A DNA stretch of 64,000 bases, from contig OZ241868.1 of assembly GCA_965202905.1 (NCBI GenBank), forward strand, positions 1,302,001 to 1,366,000, written 5' to 3'. Positions 33,671 to 42,905 of the stretch are shown here, piece after piece (the stretch's first letter is position 1; the number at the start of each line of letters is the position of its first letter). The notes beneath the pieces are model-generated. The model saw nothing but the letters and a program-made list of their open reading frames with translations. It did not search any database and was not told the DNA's origin. The position numbers and the translations under genes were made by a program. The stretch comes from CAYFYS01 sp965202905 (lineage in GTDB: Bacteria > Pseudomonadota > Alphaproteobacteria > MPNO01).

Positions 33671-35539
33671 ATGAGGAGGGACGGCTTGCTCGATCTGGTT
33701 TCTTCGAAGCACGATCTGCTTCAGTCCCGGCGTGAGGTCGCGGTCGAGATCGACCGCGGCCGCGATTCTCTGCTGACCGATTTCGGCAGGGCGGTGCTCG
33801 ATGACCGCTACTTGCTGCCCGAGGAGGGCTACCAGGACCTGTTCGCCCGGGTGGCCTCCCATTACGGCGATGATTCGGCCCACGCCCAGCGGCTCTACGA
33901 CTACATGTCGCGGCTGTGGTTCATGCCGTCCACGCCGGTCCTGTCCAACGGCGGCACCGAGCGCGGCCTGCCGATCTCGTGCTTTCTCAACGAGGCCGAG
34001 GACAGCCTGGACGGCATCGTCGATCTGTGGAACGAGAACGTCTGGCTCGCCGCACGCGGCGGGGGTATTGGCAGCTATTGGGGCAATCTGCGCTCGATTG
34101 GCGAGAAGGTCTCGGCCAACGGCAAGACCTCTGGGATCATCCCGTTCATCCGGGTGATGGATTCGCTCACCCTGGCGATCTCCCAGGGCTCGCTGCGGCG
34201 CGGCTCGGCGGCGGTCTATATCGGCATCGACCATCCCGAGATCGAGGAATTCATCGAGATCCGCCGGTCGGCCGGCGGCGATCCCAACCGCAAGGCGCTC
34301 AACCTGCACCACGGCGTGGTGATCACCGACGCCTTCATGCGCGCGGTCGAGGCGGGCGAGGAATGGGCGCTGATCAGCCCCAAGGACGGCTCGCCCGTCC
34401 GCCGCCTCCAGGCCCGCGCGCTGTGGATCCGGCTGCTGACCAGCCGGATCGAGACGGGCGAGCCGTATTTCGTATACATTGACCATGTTAACCGCGCGGC
34501 GCCCGAGCACCACAAGCTTGCCGGTCTCCAGGTGCGCATGTCGAACCTGTGCAGCGAGATCACGCTGCCGACCGGACCCGATCACTACGACCGCGAGCGC
34601 ACCGCGGTCTGCTGCCTGTCCTCTCTCAATCTTGAGACTTGGCTCGAGTGGCGCCAGGAGCCCCGGTTCATCGAGGACGTGATGCGCTTCCTCGACAACG
34701 TGCTTAGCGATTTCATCACCAAGGCTCCCGATTCGATGGAACGTGCCCGCTACGCGGCCGCCCGAGAGCGCTCGGTAGGGCTCGGGGCGATGGGCTTCCA
34801 CTCCTTCCTGCAAAGCCAGCGCCTGCCGCTGGAATCCGCCCCGGCGCGGGCGTGGAACCGCCAGATGTTCCGCCATATTCGCGGCCAGGCCGATACCGCT
34901 TCCAGGCTGCTCGCCGCTGAGCGCGGGGCCTGCCCGGACGCCGCTGATTACGGCTTCGAGGAGCGGTTCTCCAACAAGATGGCGATCGCGCCGACCGCAT
35001 CCATCTCGATCATCTGCGGCGGCTCGTCGCCCGGCATCGAGCCCAACGCGGCTAATGCCTTCACCCACAAAACGCTGTCGGGATCGTTTTCCGTACGCAA
35101 CAAGCACCTGAAAGCGCTCTTGGCCGAGAAGGGCCGGGACACCGACGAGGTGTGGACCTCGATAACCGTGAATGAAGGCTCGGTCGGCCATCTCGACTTT
35201 TTGTCCGACGACGAGAAGGCGATCTTCAAGACCGCCTTCGAGATAGACCAGCGCTGGCTGATCGATCTCGCCGCCGACCGCACACCGTTCATTTGCCAGT
35301 CGCAGTCGCTCAACATCTTCCTGCCGGCGGATGTGCATAAGAAGATGCTGCACGAGATCCACTTCCAGGCCTGGAAGAAGGGCGTCAAGTCGCTCTACTA
35401 CCTGCGCTCGCGCTCGCTCCAGCGGGCCGACGTGGTGTCCTCCAAAGTCGAGGTCGTCGCCAACAGCGCGCCCGGTCCCGCGGTCCCGCTGCCCGCGGCG
35501 GGCGGCGCCGACTACGAAGAATGCCTCGCCTGCCAGTAG
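33671..35539 (+). CDS. nrdA: Class I ribonucleoside-diphosphate reductase, alpha subunit
   Basis: NrdA reduces ribonucleotides to deoxyribonucleotides. Key residues are visible: PSTPVLSNGGT, the redox Cys in ISCFLNE, Asn/Cys/Glu in SNLCSEI, the second redox Cys in AVCCLSSLNL, the radical-transfer tyrosines in SLYYLRSRS, and the C-terminal cysteine pair in EECLACQ. The protein is 622 residues from ATG 33671 and lacks a clear N-terminal ATP cone. The start is ambiguous. The ATG is followed at once by AGGAGG, an ideal Shine-Dalgarno for a TTG at 33686, so translation may begin there. A longer frame from TTG 33572 is unlikely. It is followed by nrdB and preceded by paired NrdR boxes. Confidence 0.93.
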   Translation: MRRDGLLDLVSSKHDLLQSRREVAVEIDRGRDSLLTDFGRAVLDDRYLLPEEGYQDLFARVASHYGDDSAHAQRLYDYMSRLWFMPSTPVLSNGGTERGLPISCFLNEAEDSLDGIVDLWNENVWLAARGGGIGSYWGNLRSIGEKVSANGKTSGIIPFIRVMDSLTLAISQGSLRRGSAAVYIGIDHPEIEEFIEIRRSAGGDPNRKALNLHHGVVITDAFMRAVEAGEEWALISPKDGSPVRRLQARALWIRLLTSRIETGEPYFVYIDHVNRAAPEHHKLAGLQVRMSNLCSEITLPTGPDHYDRERTAVCCLSSLNLETWLEWRQEPRFIEDVMRFLDNVLSDFITKAPDSMERARYAAARERSVGLGAMGFHSFLQSQRLPLESAPARAWNRQMFRHIRGQADTASRLLAAERGACPDAADYGFEERFSNKMAIAPTASISIICGGSSPGIEPNAANAFTHKTLSGSFSVRNKHLKALLAEKGRDTDEVWTSITVNEGSVGHLDFLSDDEKAIFKTAFEIDQRWLIDLAADRTPFICQSQSLNIFLPADVHKKMLHEIHFQAWKKGVKSLYYLRSRSLQRADVVSSKVEVVANSAPGPAVPLPAAGGADYEECLACQ

Positions 35540-35746
35540 GCGCGCCGCGGACAGGCGATTTCGTTGCTGACCGGTCGACAGGAAATGCGATCGGGCCAGC
35601 CCGCGCAGGGCCGGAAATTCGTGCACTCTCAAGCCGGTGGACGGCACGATCTGGCTGATTCGGCGCCTTCGCTGTACCGTGCGCCCTCTCTGCCTGCCGT
35701 CAACGTCAAGGGGCGGGCCAAGCCGGACCGTGATGGGATGGGCTCG

Positions 35747-36709
35747 ATGTCGTTGTTGGAATCAAACGGGGTTTATAAGCCGTTCCGCTATCCCTGGGCC
35801 TATGACGCCTGGTTGATCCAGCAGCGAATCCACTGGCTGCCCGAGGAAGTCCCGCTGGCCGATGACGTAAAGGACTGGCACAACAATCTGAGCCCGCAAG
35901 AGCGCCATACGCTCACCCAGATTTTTCGGTTCTTCACGCAGTCCGACATTGAGGTCAATAACTGCTATATGCGCTACTATGCACGGGTATTCCAACCGAC
36001 CGAAGTGCAGATGATGCTGGCGGCGTTCTCCAACATGGAGACCGTTCACATCGCCGCCTACTCGCATCTGCTCGATACCATCGGTATACCCGAGACCGAG
36101 TACCAAGCCTTCCTCCGCTACAAGGAGATGAAGGACAAGTACGACTTCATGCAGCAGTTCGGCACCGAAACCCGATCCGACATCGCCAAGACCCTGGCGG
36201 TCTTCGGAGCCTTCACCGAAGGACTGCAACTCTTCGCCTCTTTCGCGATCCTGCTTAATTTTCCCCGTGTCAACAAGATGAAGGGGATGGGCCAGATCGT
36301 CACTTGGTCGGTGCGCGACGAGAGCCTGCATACCGACTCGATCATCCGGCTGTTTCGCACCTTCGTCTCGGAGAACCCCGAGATCTGGACCGACGACTTC
36401 CGGCGCGAGCTCTATCTGATCTGCAACACCGTGGTCGAGCACGAGGATGCCTTCATCGATCTCGCCTTCGAGCTTGGCGGCGTAGAAGGGCTGGAGGGCA
36501 AGGAGGTCAAACAGTACATCCGCTACATCGCCGACCGCAGGCTGTCGCAGCTTGGCTTGCAACCGATCTTTCGGATCGAGCGCAACCCGCTGCCCTGGAT
36601 GGACGAGATCCTGAACGGCATGGAGCACACCAACTTCTTCGAGAACCGCGCCACGGAGTACTCCAAGGCCGCCACCCAGGGCGCCTGGGACGAGGTCTGG
36701 GACGACTGA
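35747..36709 (+). CDS. nrdB: Class I ribonucleotide reductase, beta (radical) subunit
   Basis: This is a 320-residue diferric-tyrosyl radical subunit. Iron ligands and the radical site can be placed: METVHIAAYSHLLDT contains the Glu, His and the radical Tyr (E-xx-H-xxx-Y). FTEGLQLFASFAIL and RDESLHTDS supply the later Glu and Glu/His ligands. The C-terminus (TQGAWDEVWDD) fits the R1-docking tail. The frame extends to 35564, but the conserved N-terminus MSLLESNGVYKPFRYPWAYD begins at ATG 35747. The 200-bp gap to nrdA contains no other gene. It is followed after three bases by a VOC-family gene, implying one operon. Confidence 0.95.
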   Translation: MSLLESNGVYKPFRYPWAYDAWLIQQRIHWLPEEVPLADDVKDWHNNLSPQERHTLTQIFRFFTQSDIEVNNCYMRYYARVFQPTEVQMMLAAFSNMETVHIAAYSHLLDTIGIPETEYQAFLRYKEMKDKYDFMQQFGTETRSDIAKTLAVFGAFTEGLQLFASFAILLNFPRVNKMKGMGQIVTWSVRDESLHTDSIIRLFRTFVSENPEIWTDDFRRELYLICNTVVEHEDAFIDLAFELGGVEGLEGKEVKQYIRYIADRRLSQLGLQPIFRIERNPLPWMDEILNGMEHTNFFENRATEYSKAATQGAWDEVWDD

Positions 36710-36712
36710 GCG

Positions 36713-37624
36713 ATGGTGCCCGCCGCCGCCCAGGTCCCGGAACCGGGCGAGATCTTCCTGGACCATGTCGGCTGGTTCGTCGCGGATCTCGAAATCGCCG
36801 GGCGGGCATTCGAACGACTCGGTTTCGTGCTGACGCCCACCACCGTCCACGAGAACCGGGACGCCGCCGGCAGCCGCGTCCGAGCCGGCACCGCCAACCG
36901 CTGCGCGATGATCGAACGCGGCTATATCGAGATCCTGGCCGCAGTGCGGGGCATCGACAACCCGATTGCGGCCCAGTTCCGCGCCGCGCTGGCGCGACAT
37001 GCCGGCATTCACCTGATCGCGTTCACCTGCGCCGATCCCGCGCGCGAAGCCGCCCGCCTGGAGGCCGAGGGTTTCGCGCCGCAGCCCGCGGTCGCGCTGC
37101 GTCGGCCGATCGAGACGGACGCAGGAACGACCGGAGAAGCCACGTTCTCGGTCGTCCGCCTGCCGCCCGGCGCCATGCCGGAGGGCCGCGTTCAGATGCT
37201 GAGCCAGGAGACGCCGGATACCGTCTGGCAGCGCTCGCTGATCGCGCGCGACAACGCGGTCGCCTCGCTTGCCGGGGTGGTGTCGTGCAGCGCGGATCCG
37301 GGCGAAGCCGCGGCCCGGTTCTCGCACTTTACCGGCCGGCCGGCCGACGGCCGCACGATCCGCCTCGACCGCGGCCGGCTCGATTTCTGCGACCCCGCGG
37401 GACTGGCGACGCTGCTGCCCGGCGCCAGGCCGCCGGCGCTGCCGTACAACGCCGCCATCGTCCTGGAGAGCGTCGATCCGGCGCGCAGCCGCACCTGTTT
37501 CGAGTCCGGCGGCGCCACCGTGACCGAGCTCGCCGATGGCGTCATCGCCCTGCCGCCCGAGGCCGCTGCCGGCGCCTGGATGGTGGTTCATGCCGCCGGC
37601 GCGGCATGGCCGGGCCGGGCCTGA
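36713..37624 (+). CDS. VOC (glyoxalase-like) superfamily protein
   Basis: This is a 303-residue protein of the glyoxalase-like type (Glyoxalase_3), beginning FLDHVGWFVADLEIAGRAFE and RLGFVLTPTTVHENRD. The middle IHLIAFTCADPAREAARLEA and the later repeat FSHFTGRPADGRTIRLDRG complete the pair of beta-alpha-beta-beta-beta modules. The first metal-type His (DHVGW) is visible; others are uncertain. It starts three bases after the nrdB stop, so it is co-transcribed with ribonucleotide reductase although no functional link is known. The substrate is unidentified. Confidence 0.78.
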   Translation: MVPAAAQVPEPGEIFLDHVGWFVADLEIAGRAFERLGFVLTPTTVHENRDAAGSRVRAGTANRCAMIERGYIEILAAVRGIDNPIAAQFRAALARHAGIHLIAFTCADPAREAARLEAEGFAPQPAVALRRPIETDAGTTGEATFSVVRLPPGAMPEGRVQMLSQETPDTVWQRSLIARDNAVASLAGVVSCSADPGEAAARFSHFTGRPADGRTIRLDRGRLDFCDPAGLATLLPGARPPALPYNAAIVLESVDPARSRTCFESGGATVTELADGVIALPPEAAAGAWMVVHAAGAAWPGRA

Positions 37625-37718
37625 CGCAGGCTCCGTTCCGCCAGGTTCGCCGGGTTCGGCCTTGTACGAAGGCGGCAAAATCGAGCTGCGCAGCCGGGCG
37701 CCGGGGTCTCGCCGCCGA

Positions 37719-40046
37719 TCAGCCGGGACCGCGGATCGCCCGCCAAACGCGCTCGGGCGTCGCGGGCAGGTCGATGTGGCGAACGCCGAACCCGGCAAGC
37801 GCGTCGACGATCGCATTGGCGATGGCGCCCGGCGAGGCCGCGGCGCCGCCCTCGCTGCCGGGCTTGATCCCGAGCGGGTTGCTCGGCTCCGGCACTTCCG
37901 CGAGCGCGGTCGTGAAGTTCGGCATGTGGTCGGCCCGCGGTATGGCGTAGTCCATGAACGAGGCGGCCAGCATCTGGCCGCTGTCCCGGTCGTAGCGGCA
38001 ATTCTCCATCAGCGCCTGGCCGAGTCCCTGGGCCACGCCGCCGTGGGTCTGGCCGTCGATCAGCAGCGGATTGACGGCGCGCCCGACGTCGTCGACGGTG
38101 GCGTAGCGGACGACCTCGACCGACCCGGTCTCTGCGTCGACCTCGACCTCGCAGACATGACAGCCGGTGCCGAACACAGCTTTTCGGATGTTGACCTCGC
38201 CATCGGCGCCGAGCCGGCCGGCAAGATCCTCGCCCAGGTCTTCGCGCTCGGCGGCGGCCGCGGCCTCGAACAAGCCGATGCCGCGGTCGGTCCCGACCAC
38301 GACGAAGCGGCCCTCGGCGTAGTTGATGTCGGCGACCGCTGTCTCCAGCACGCGCGCCGCGATGCGCTTTCCCTTGTCGATGATCGCGACGACCGCCTCG
38401 GCGATGACGATCGCGCCCATTCGCATCGAGCGTCCCGAATGCGAGCCGCCGCCGACCCGCGCGACATCGGTGTCGCCGTAATGGACGCGGACGGTCTCGA
38501 ACGGCGCGCCGAGCAGTTCCGCGATCATCTGGGCGAATGACGTCTCATGCCCCTGCCCCGAGGCCTGGGTGCCGATGACCACGTCGACGACGCCGGCCGG
38601 CCGGACGTCGATCTCGGCGCGCTCGACCGGCGCGCCGGTCGAAAGGTCGATATAGCTCGCGAATCCGATGCCGCGATAACGCCCGCGGCGGCGCGAGGCC
38701 GCGCGGCGGGCGCCGAACCCGCCGCGATCGGCAAGGCCGGCCGCGACCTCGAGATTGGCCGGGAAGTCGCCGCTGTCGTAGGTCATGCCGAGCTTGTTGT
38801 CGAACGGCAGCGCGTCGGCCGCGATCGTGTTGCGGCGCCGGATCTCGACCGGATCGAGGCGCAGGTCGCGCGCCGCCATGTCGATCATGCGCTCCATGGC
38901 GTAGACCACCTCGGGCCGCCCAGCGCTGCGGTAGGGATATGTCGCCGCGGTGTTGCTCATCACCGCGCGGGCCCGCGCCGCGGCCGTCGGCAGCGCATAG
39001 GTGACCGGCATGATCTCGACGCCCTTGACCAACGGGATGAAGGAGAGCGGGTAGGCGCCGATATTGGAGAGGTTCGAGGTCCGAAGCGCGAGGATGCGCC
39101 CGTCCTCGGCAAGCGCGAGTTCGGCCTCGACCACAAGGTCGCGAGCCTGGCAGTCGGTCAGCATGGTCTCGGTGCGGTCCGAGGTCCACTTGACCGGCCG
39201 GCCGAGCCGCCGGGCCGCCCAGACCACCAGCGGGCATTCCGGATAGAGCGGGACGCGGGTGCCGAAGCTGCCGCCAACGTCCCTGAGCACCACCCGCACC
39301 TTGTCGTCGTCGACCCCGAGCATGCGGGCGATCGCGGCCTTGAACTGAATCCCGCCGCCGCCCGAGGTATGGAGCATGTAGCGGCCGGTATCGGCCTCGA
39401 AGATCCCAAGCGCGGCGCGCGGCTCCATCGGCGCGCCGGTGACGCGGGACAAGGCCGTCGCGATGCGGACGACGTGATGGGCGCGCTTGAAGGCCGCCGA
39501 TGTGGCAGCCGCATCGCCGACGTCGCCGTCGATGCAGACGTTGCCGCCGGCCCCGTCCCAGACCGCCGGCGCATCGTCCTCCGTCGCCGCCTCGGTGTCG
39601 CTGACCGCAGCCAGCGGCGCGTAGTCGACCGAGACCAGCTCCGCGGCGTCGCGCGCGCGGTTCGGCGATTCGGCGATGACCATCGCGACCGCCTCGCCGA
39701 CGAACCGCACGGTGTCGGCGGCCAGGGCCTGCTGCGCCGCGAGAAAGATCTCGGAGCCGTCGCGGTTCTCGATTCGGATGTCAGGCGGGCTCGACAGCAG
39801 GGGGTTGTTCGGAATCGGGCCGAGACCGTCGGCGTGACAGTCCGCGCCCGTCAGCACCGCCAGCGCGCCGCCAGCCAGCGCCGCATCCGCGTCGATCGCC
39901 CGGATGCGGGCATGGGCATGCGGCGAGCGCACCATGACTGCATAGACTTGGCCGGGAACGCTCACATCATCGGCGAAGCAGCCGCGGCCGGTGAGCAGGC
40001 GAAAATCCTCGACCCGCCGTACCGGCTTTCCGATCGTCGAAGGCAT
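37719..40046 (-). CDS. Xanthine dehydrogenase-family molybdopterin-binding large subunit
   Basis: This is a 775-residue Mo-hydroxylase catalytic subunit, the second intact one in the window. It has GKPVRRVEDFRLLTGRGCFA, VGGSFGTR, YRSAGRPEVVYAMERMID, GTQASGQGHETSFAQMIAEL, GGSHSGRSMRMG and GQALMENCRYD. The catalytic-glutamate loop, usually VKGAGE-x-G, reads IKPGSEGG. The Glu is kept but the neighbourhood is unusual and may change substrate choice. The start is ATG 40046; the frame to 40085 overlaps the next gene. It is last in a four-gene operon (MDR, CobW-like, CMD, this). No FAD or 2Fe-2S subunit genes accompany it. Confidence 0.88.
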   Translation of the reverse strand: MPSTIGKPVRRVEDFRLLTGRGCFADDVSVPGQVYAVMVRSPHAHARIRAIDADAALAGGALAVLTGADCHADGLGPIPNNPLLSSPPDIRIENRDGSEIFLAAQQALAADTVRFVGEAVAMVIAESPNRARDAAELVSVDYAPLAAVSDTEAATEDDAPAVWDGAGGNVCIDGDVGDAAATSAAFKRAHHVVRIATALSRVTGAPMEPRAALGIFEADTGRYMLHTSGGGGIQFKAAIARMLGVDDDKVRVVLRDVGGSFGTRVPLYPECPLVVWAARRLGRPVKWTSDRTETMLTDCQARDLVVEAELALAEDGRILALRTSNLSNIGAYPLSFIPLVKGVEIMPVTYALPTAAARARAVMSNTAATYPYRSAGRPEVVYAMERMIDMAARDLRLDPVEIRRRNTIAADALPFDNKLGMTYDSGDFPANLEVAAGLADRGGFGARRAASRRRGRYRGIGFASYIDLSTGAPVERAEIDVRPAGVVDVVIGTQASGQGHETSFAQMIAELLGAPFETVRVHYGDTDVARVGGGSHSGRSMRMGAIVIAEAVVAIIDKGKRIAARVLETAVADINYAEGRFVVVGTDRGIGLFEAAAAAEREDLGEDLAGRLGADGEVNIRKAVFGTGCHVCEVEVDAETGSVEVVRYATVDDVGRAVNPLLIDGQTHGGVAQGLGQALMENCRYDRDSGQMLAASFMDYAIPRADHMPNFTTALAEVPEPSNPLGIKPGSEGGAAASPGAIANAIVDALAGFGVRHIDLPATPERVWRAIRGPG

Positions 40047-40074
40047 GCACGCTCTCCCCGTCTTTGCCCCGCCG

Positions 40075-40659
40075 TCACGCCGCACCGCCGCCCCGGTTCG
40101 GGGACGGCGGCGGTCGCCTCAGATGGGACGGCGCGTCGGCGGGGGACGTTGCGCCGACGAGATTCGCCATCATGGCGGTCGTGCAAAAATGGCCGATAGC
40201 GCCGACGATCTCCACCAGCCGCCGGTAGCCGAGCGCGGCGACGGCGGAGTCAAACCCTGCCTTGGAAAGCGTGCCCGTGCCGAGCAACTCCCCGGCGGCG
40301 GCGTGGACGGCGGCGTCGGTGTCGTCGCCGAACGCCGGCTGCTCGCCTGCGTTGATCGCGTCGATGACCGCCGGATCGAGACCGGCGCCGAGCGCGGTCC
40401 TGGCCTGCGCGCTCCAGGGATAGGCGGCGTTCCAGCGCCGTACCGTCATCAGCGAGACGATCCGGACCTGGACGGGCGTGAGCGCACAGTCCAGCAGGTG
40501 GGCGCTCGATTCGGTGTGCAGTCGCCACATTTCGGCCGAATAAGCGTAGCCGATCGCCGGGCCGGTCCCGACCCGGGCGTTGTCGGCGGCGACCTTGTCG
40601 TGGACGGCCCGCTGTTTGGCGGTCATCTCCTGGCGGCTCAAGACGGGGATTCTGGTCAC
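40075..40659 (-). CDS. Carboxymuconolactone decarboxylase family protein
   Basis: This is a 194-residue CMD/AhpD-like helical protein. It begins IPVLSRQEMTAKQRAVHDKV. It has the core LTPVQVRIVSLMTVRRWNAA followed by YPWSAQARTALGAGLDPAVI, and later ALGYRRLVEIVGAIGHFCTT. The AhpD-type CxxC motif is absent (the only core Cys are in LLDCAL and HFCTT), so disulfide reductase activity is unlikely. A proline-rich C-terminal tail follows. It lies 13 bp after the CobW-like gene and 28 bp before the molybdo-enzyme gene. Confidence 0.83.
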   Translation of the reverse strand: MTRIPVLSRQEMTAKQRAVHDKVAADNARVGTGPAIGYAYSAEMWRLHTESSAHLLDCALTPVQVRIVSLMTVRRWNAAYPWSAQARTALGAGLDPAVIDAINAGEQPAFGDDTDAAVHAAAGELLGTGTLSKAGFDSAVAALGYRRLVEIVGAIGHFCTTAMMANLVGATSPADAPSHLRRPPPSPNRGGGAA

Positions 40660-40672
40660 CTGAGGCTCCTCG

Positions 40673-41677
40673 CTAAGATACGAACGGGGTGCTGTCTTCG
40701 CGGCAGCGTTCGAAGCCCGACTTCAACGCGTCGGCGTCGAGGCGGCGCCCGATGAAGACCATGTGCGACCGGCGTGCGCGCTCGCCCCAAGGCCCGATAT
40801 AGTCGCCCTCCAGCATCATGTTGACGGCCTGAAGGGCGAGCTTCCGGTCTTCCCCGGCGATGGAGACAATCCCTTTGGTGCGGCAGATATAGCTTCCGCA
40901 CCGGGCCAGGAGATCCCGCAGCCAGTCCTCGAGCCGGTTTGCGTTCAGCGGCGCCTCGCTCGTCAGCGAGACGCTGGCGATGCCATCGCCGTCGACATGA
41001 TGACGGTCAGAACCGCCATTCTCATCCGCGATCAGCCGCGCCTCGATGCGCTCGAGATCGAAGCTGCGCCGGTCCAGAATGTCCCGGGCCGGCGCCTCGG
41101 ACCGGTTGGCCCGCGTGATGGGGGCGAACGGGTTGAGCCCGCGCAGCCGGGCCTCGACCGTTTCGACCGGGACGGCCGCGTCGCCGACCTTGTTCAAGAC
41201 GAGATGGTCGCTGAACGCGATCTGCTCGGCGGCATCGGTTGCGGCGTCGAGCTGATCCAGAATGCGGACCGCATCGACCATGCACAGGACGGAATCCAAA
41301 CGGCATTGCGCGCCGATCACCTGGTCGGCGATCATCGTCTGGATGACTGGGCTGGGATTGGCAAGGCCGGTCGTCTCGATGACGATCCCGTCGATCCCCG
41401 GCTTCCCGGCGAGCAGAGATCGGAGGACGCGGATCAGGTCGCCGCGCACGACGCAGCAGATGCAGCCGCTGCTGAGCTCGATCAGCTCCTCGTCGCCGGC
41501 GTCGATCATCTCTCCGTCAATCCCGATCTCGCCGAACTCGTTGACGATGACCGCCAGGCGGCGGTCCGGGACCTGCGCGAGCAGCCGGTTGACAAGAGTG
41601 GTCTTCCCGGCCCCCAGATAGCCGGTCACGACGGTGACCGGGATGCGCGGGTCGGGCCTGCCGGATGCGCCGGCCAA
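40673..41677 (-). CDS. CobW-like G3E GTPase (metallochaperone family)
   Basis: This is a 334-residue G3E-family GTPase with P-loop TGYLGAGKTTLVNRLL near residue 20. It has the metal-binding CxCC motif in SSGCICCVVRGDL near residue 70, then ETTGLANPSPVIQTM and the base-recognition LVLNKVGDA. The CobW C-terminal domain ends with EGDYIGPWGERARRSHMVFI. The start codon is TTG 41677, three bases after the stop of the zinc-binding dehydrogenase. The family inserts Zn or Co into client enzymes; the adjacent Zn-dependent MDR is the obvious candidate client, by inference. Confidence 0.87.
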   Translation of the reverse strand: MAGASGRPDPRIPVTVVTGYLGAGKTTLVNRLLAQVPDRRLAVIVNEFGEIGIDGEMIDAGDEELIELSSGCICCVVRGDLIRVLRSLLAGKPGIDGIVIETTGLANPSPVIQTMIADQVIGAQCRLDSVLCMVDAVRILDQLDAATDAAEQIAFSDHLVLNKVGDAAVPVETVEARLRGLNPFAPITRANRSEAPARDILDRRSFDLERIEARLIADENGGSDRHHVDGDGIASVSLTSEAPLNANRLEDWLRDLLARCGSYICRTKGIVSIAGEDRKLALQAVNMMLEGDYIGPWGERARRSHMVFIGRRLDADALKSGFERCREDSTPFVS

Positions 41678-41679
41678 AA

Positions 41680-42783
41680 CTAGCTCCAGGGCATCAAGGA
41701 GACGTGGATCACCTCGCCGCTGCCGCCGACGGCGTTGATCGCCTCATGGGTGTCCTTCAGGCCGAACCGGTGCGTCGTGATCAGATCCAGCGCGAACCGG
41801 TCCGAGCTGAGCTGCTTGAGCGCGAGCTCGCAGCTTTCGTAGTTGTGGCCGCGCGCGGCTTTGATGGTGATGTATTTGTTGGCGATCTTGCCTAGGGGGA
41901 AACTCGGAAAATCAGCGACTTCACCCTGGATCAGAAGGACGCCGCCCTTGCGCTTGAGGGCTTCGATTCCGAGCAGCACGGGGATCGTGCCGGCACCGGC
42001 CGTGCAGTCGAGCGAGACATCGACCCCTTCGCCCGCGGTGATCCGGTCGATGCGCTCGAGGGGGTCCTCCTCGTCGACGTTGATGACATGATCCGCGCCC
42101 AGCCGTTTCGCGACGCCGAGCCTCTTGGAGTCCTTGGCGGTCCCGGTGACGATGATCAGGGAAGCCCCGGCCTGCTTGCAGGCGACGGTCTGGCTGAGCC
42201 CCTGCTGTCCCGGCCCCTGGATGAGGACGCGGCTGTCATACCCCACCGCGCAGTCGAACAGCGCCCACTGGATGCCGTTCGCCATCGGGGTCACGACGCC
42301 GGCGAGCTCGGCCGAAAGCCCGTCGGGCACCTTGTGAAGGATCGAATTCCACGGCAGGTACATGTACCGGGCGAAGCCGCCGAAGAGGTGTGGCGGCCGC
42401 TCGGCCAGGGTGTAGCCGAAGCGCAGGCCTTCGGGGTACCGGCGCCAGTCGGTGTACAGGCAGAGCCGGTAGTCGCCGCGATGGCAGTGCTCGCAGTTCA
42501 TGCAGCCGACATAGTGCTCGACGAAAACGAGATCGCCTTCCTTCAGCCCGCGCCGCTTGCGGAATGTCCGACCGGCCTTGGCGATACGGCCGATGTTCTC
42601 GTGGCCCATGATGACCGGGCCTTCGAAGGGCGGCTTGGAGTAGAACTTCACGTCCGTGCCGCAGATGCCGGCGACCTCGACCTTCAGGAGGGCCGCCTCA
42701 TCGGGAATATCCGGCATGTCGAACTCGCGGAATTCCGTGGTCTGGGACGCCGTGCGGACGGCCGCCAGCACTTTCTCTGTCAC
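41680..42783 (-). CDS. Zinc-binding MDR alcohol dehydrogenase-like protein
   Basis: This is a 367-residue Zn-dependent medium-chain dehydrogenase. The catalytic zinc Cys lies in AGICGTDVKFYS, with the GHEN motif after it. The structural zinc is held by the four-Cys lobe VGCMNCEHCHRGDYRLC near residue 100. The cofactor region shows VLIQGPGQQGLSQTVACKQA, a GxGxxG-like turn with Q in place of one Gly. It is the first gene of the operon that continues with a CobW GTPase, CMD protein and molybdo-enzyme subunit. Its substrate is unknown; polyols, alcohols or aldehydes are typical. Confidence 0.88.
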   Translation of the reverse strand: MTEKVLAAVRTASQTTEFREFDMPDIPDEAALLKVEVAGICGTDVKFYSKPPFEGPVIMGHENIGRIAKAGRTFRKRRGLKEGDLVFVEHYVGCMNCEHCHRGDYRLCLYTDWRRYPEGLRFGYTLAERPPHLFGGFARYMYLPWNSILHKVPDGLSAELAGVVTPMANGIQWALFDCAVGYDSRVLIQGPGQQGLSQTVACKQAGASLIIVTGTAKDSKRLGVAKRLGADHVINVDEEDPLERIDRITAGEGVDVSLDCTAGAGTIPVLLGIEALKRKGGVLLIQGEVADFPSFPLGKIANKYITIKAARGHNYESCELALKQLSSDRFALDLITTHRFGLKDTHEAINAVGGSGEVIHVSLMPWS

Positions 42784-42905
42784 CCTTTCCCTCCCCGTCG
42801 ACCTCGTTGACCGAGACTTAGCAAAGCGTCAGATTCCAAACAAGTTTGGCGCGCCGCCGCGCCTTCGGGGACGGAACCCGGGCGGCGGCAACCGGAGACG
42901 CGCAG

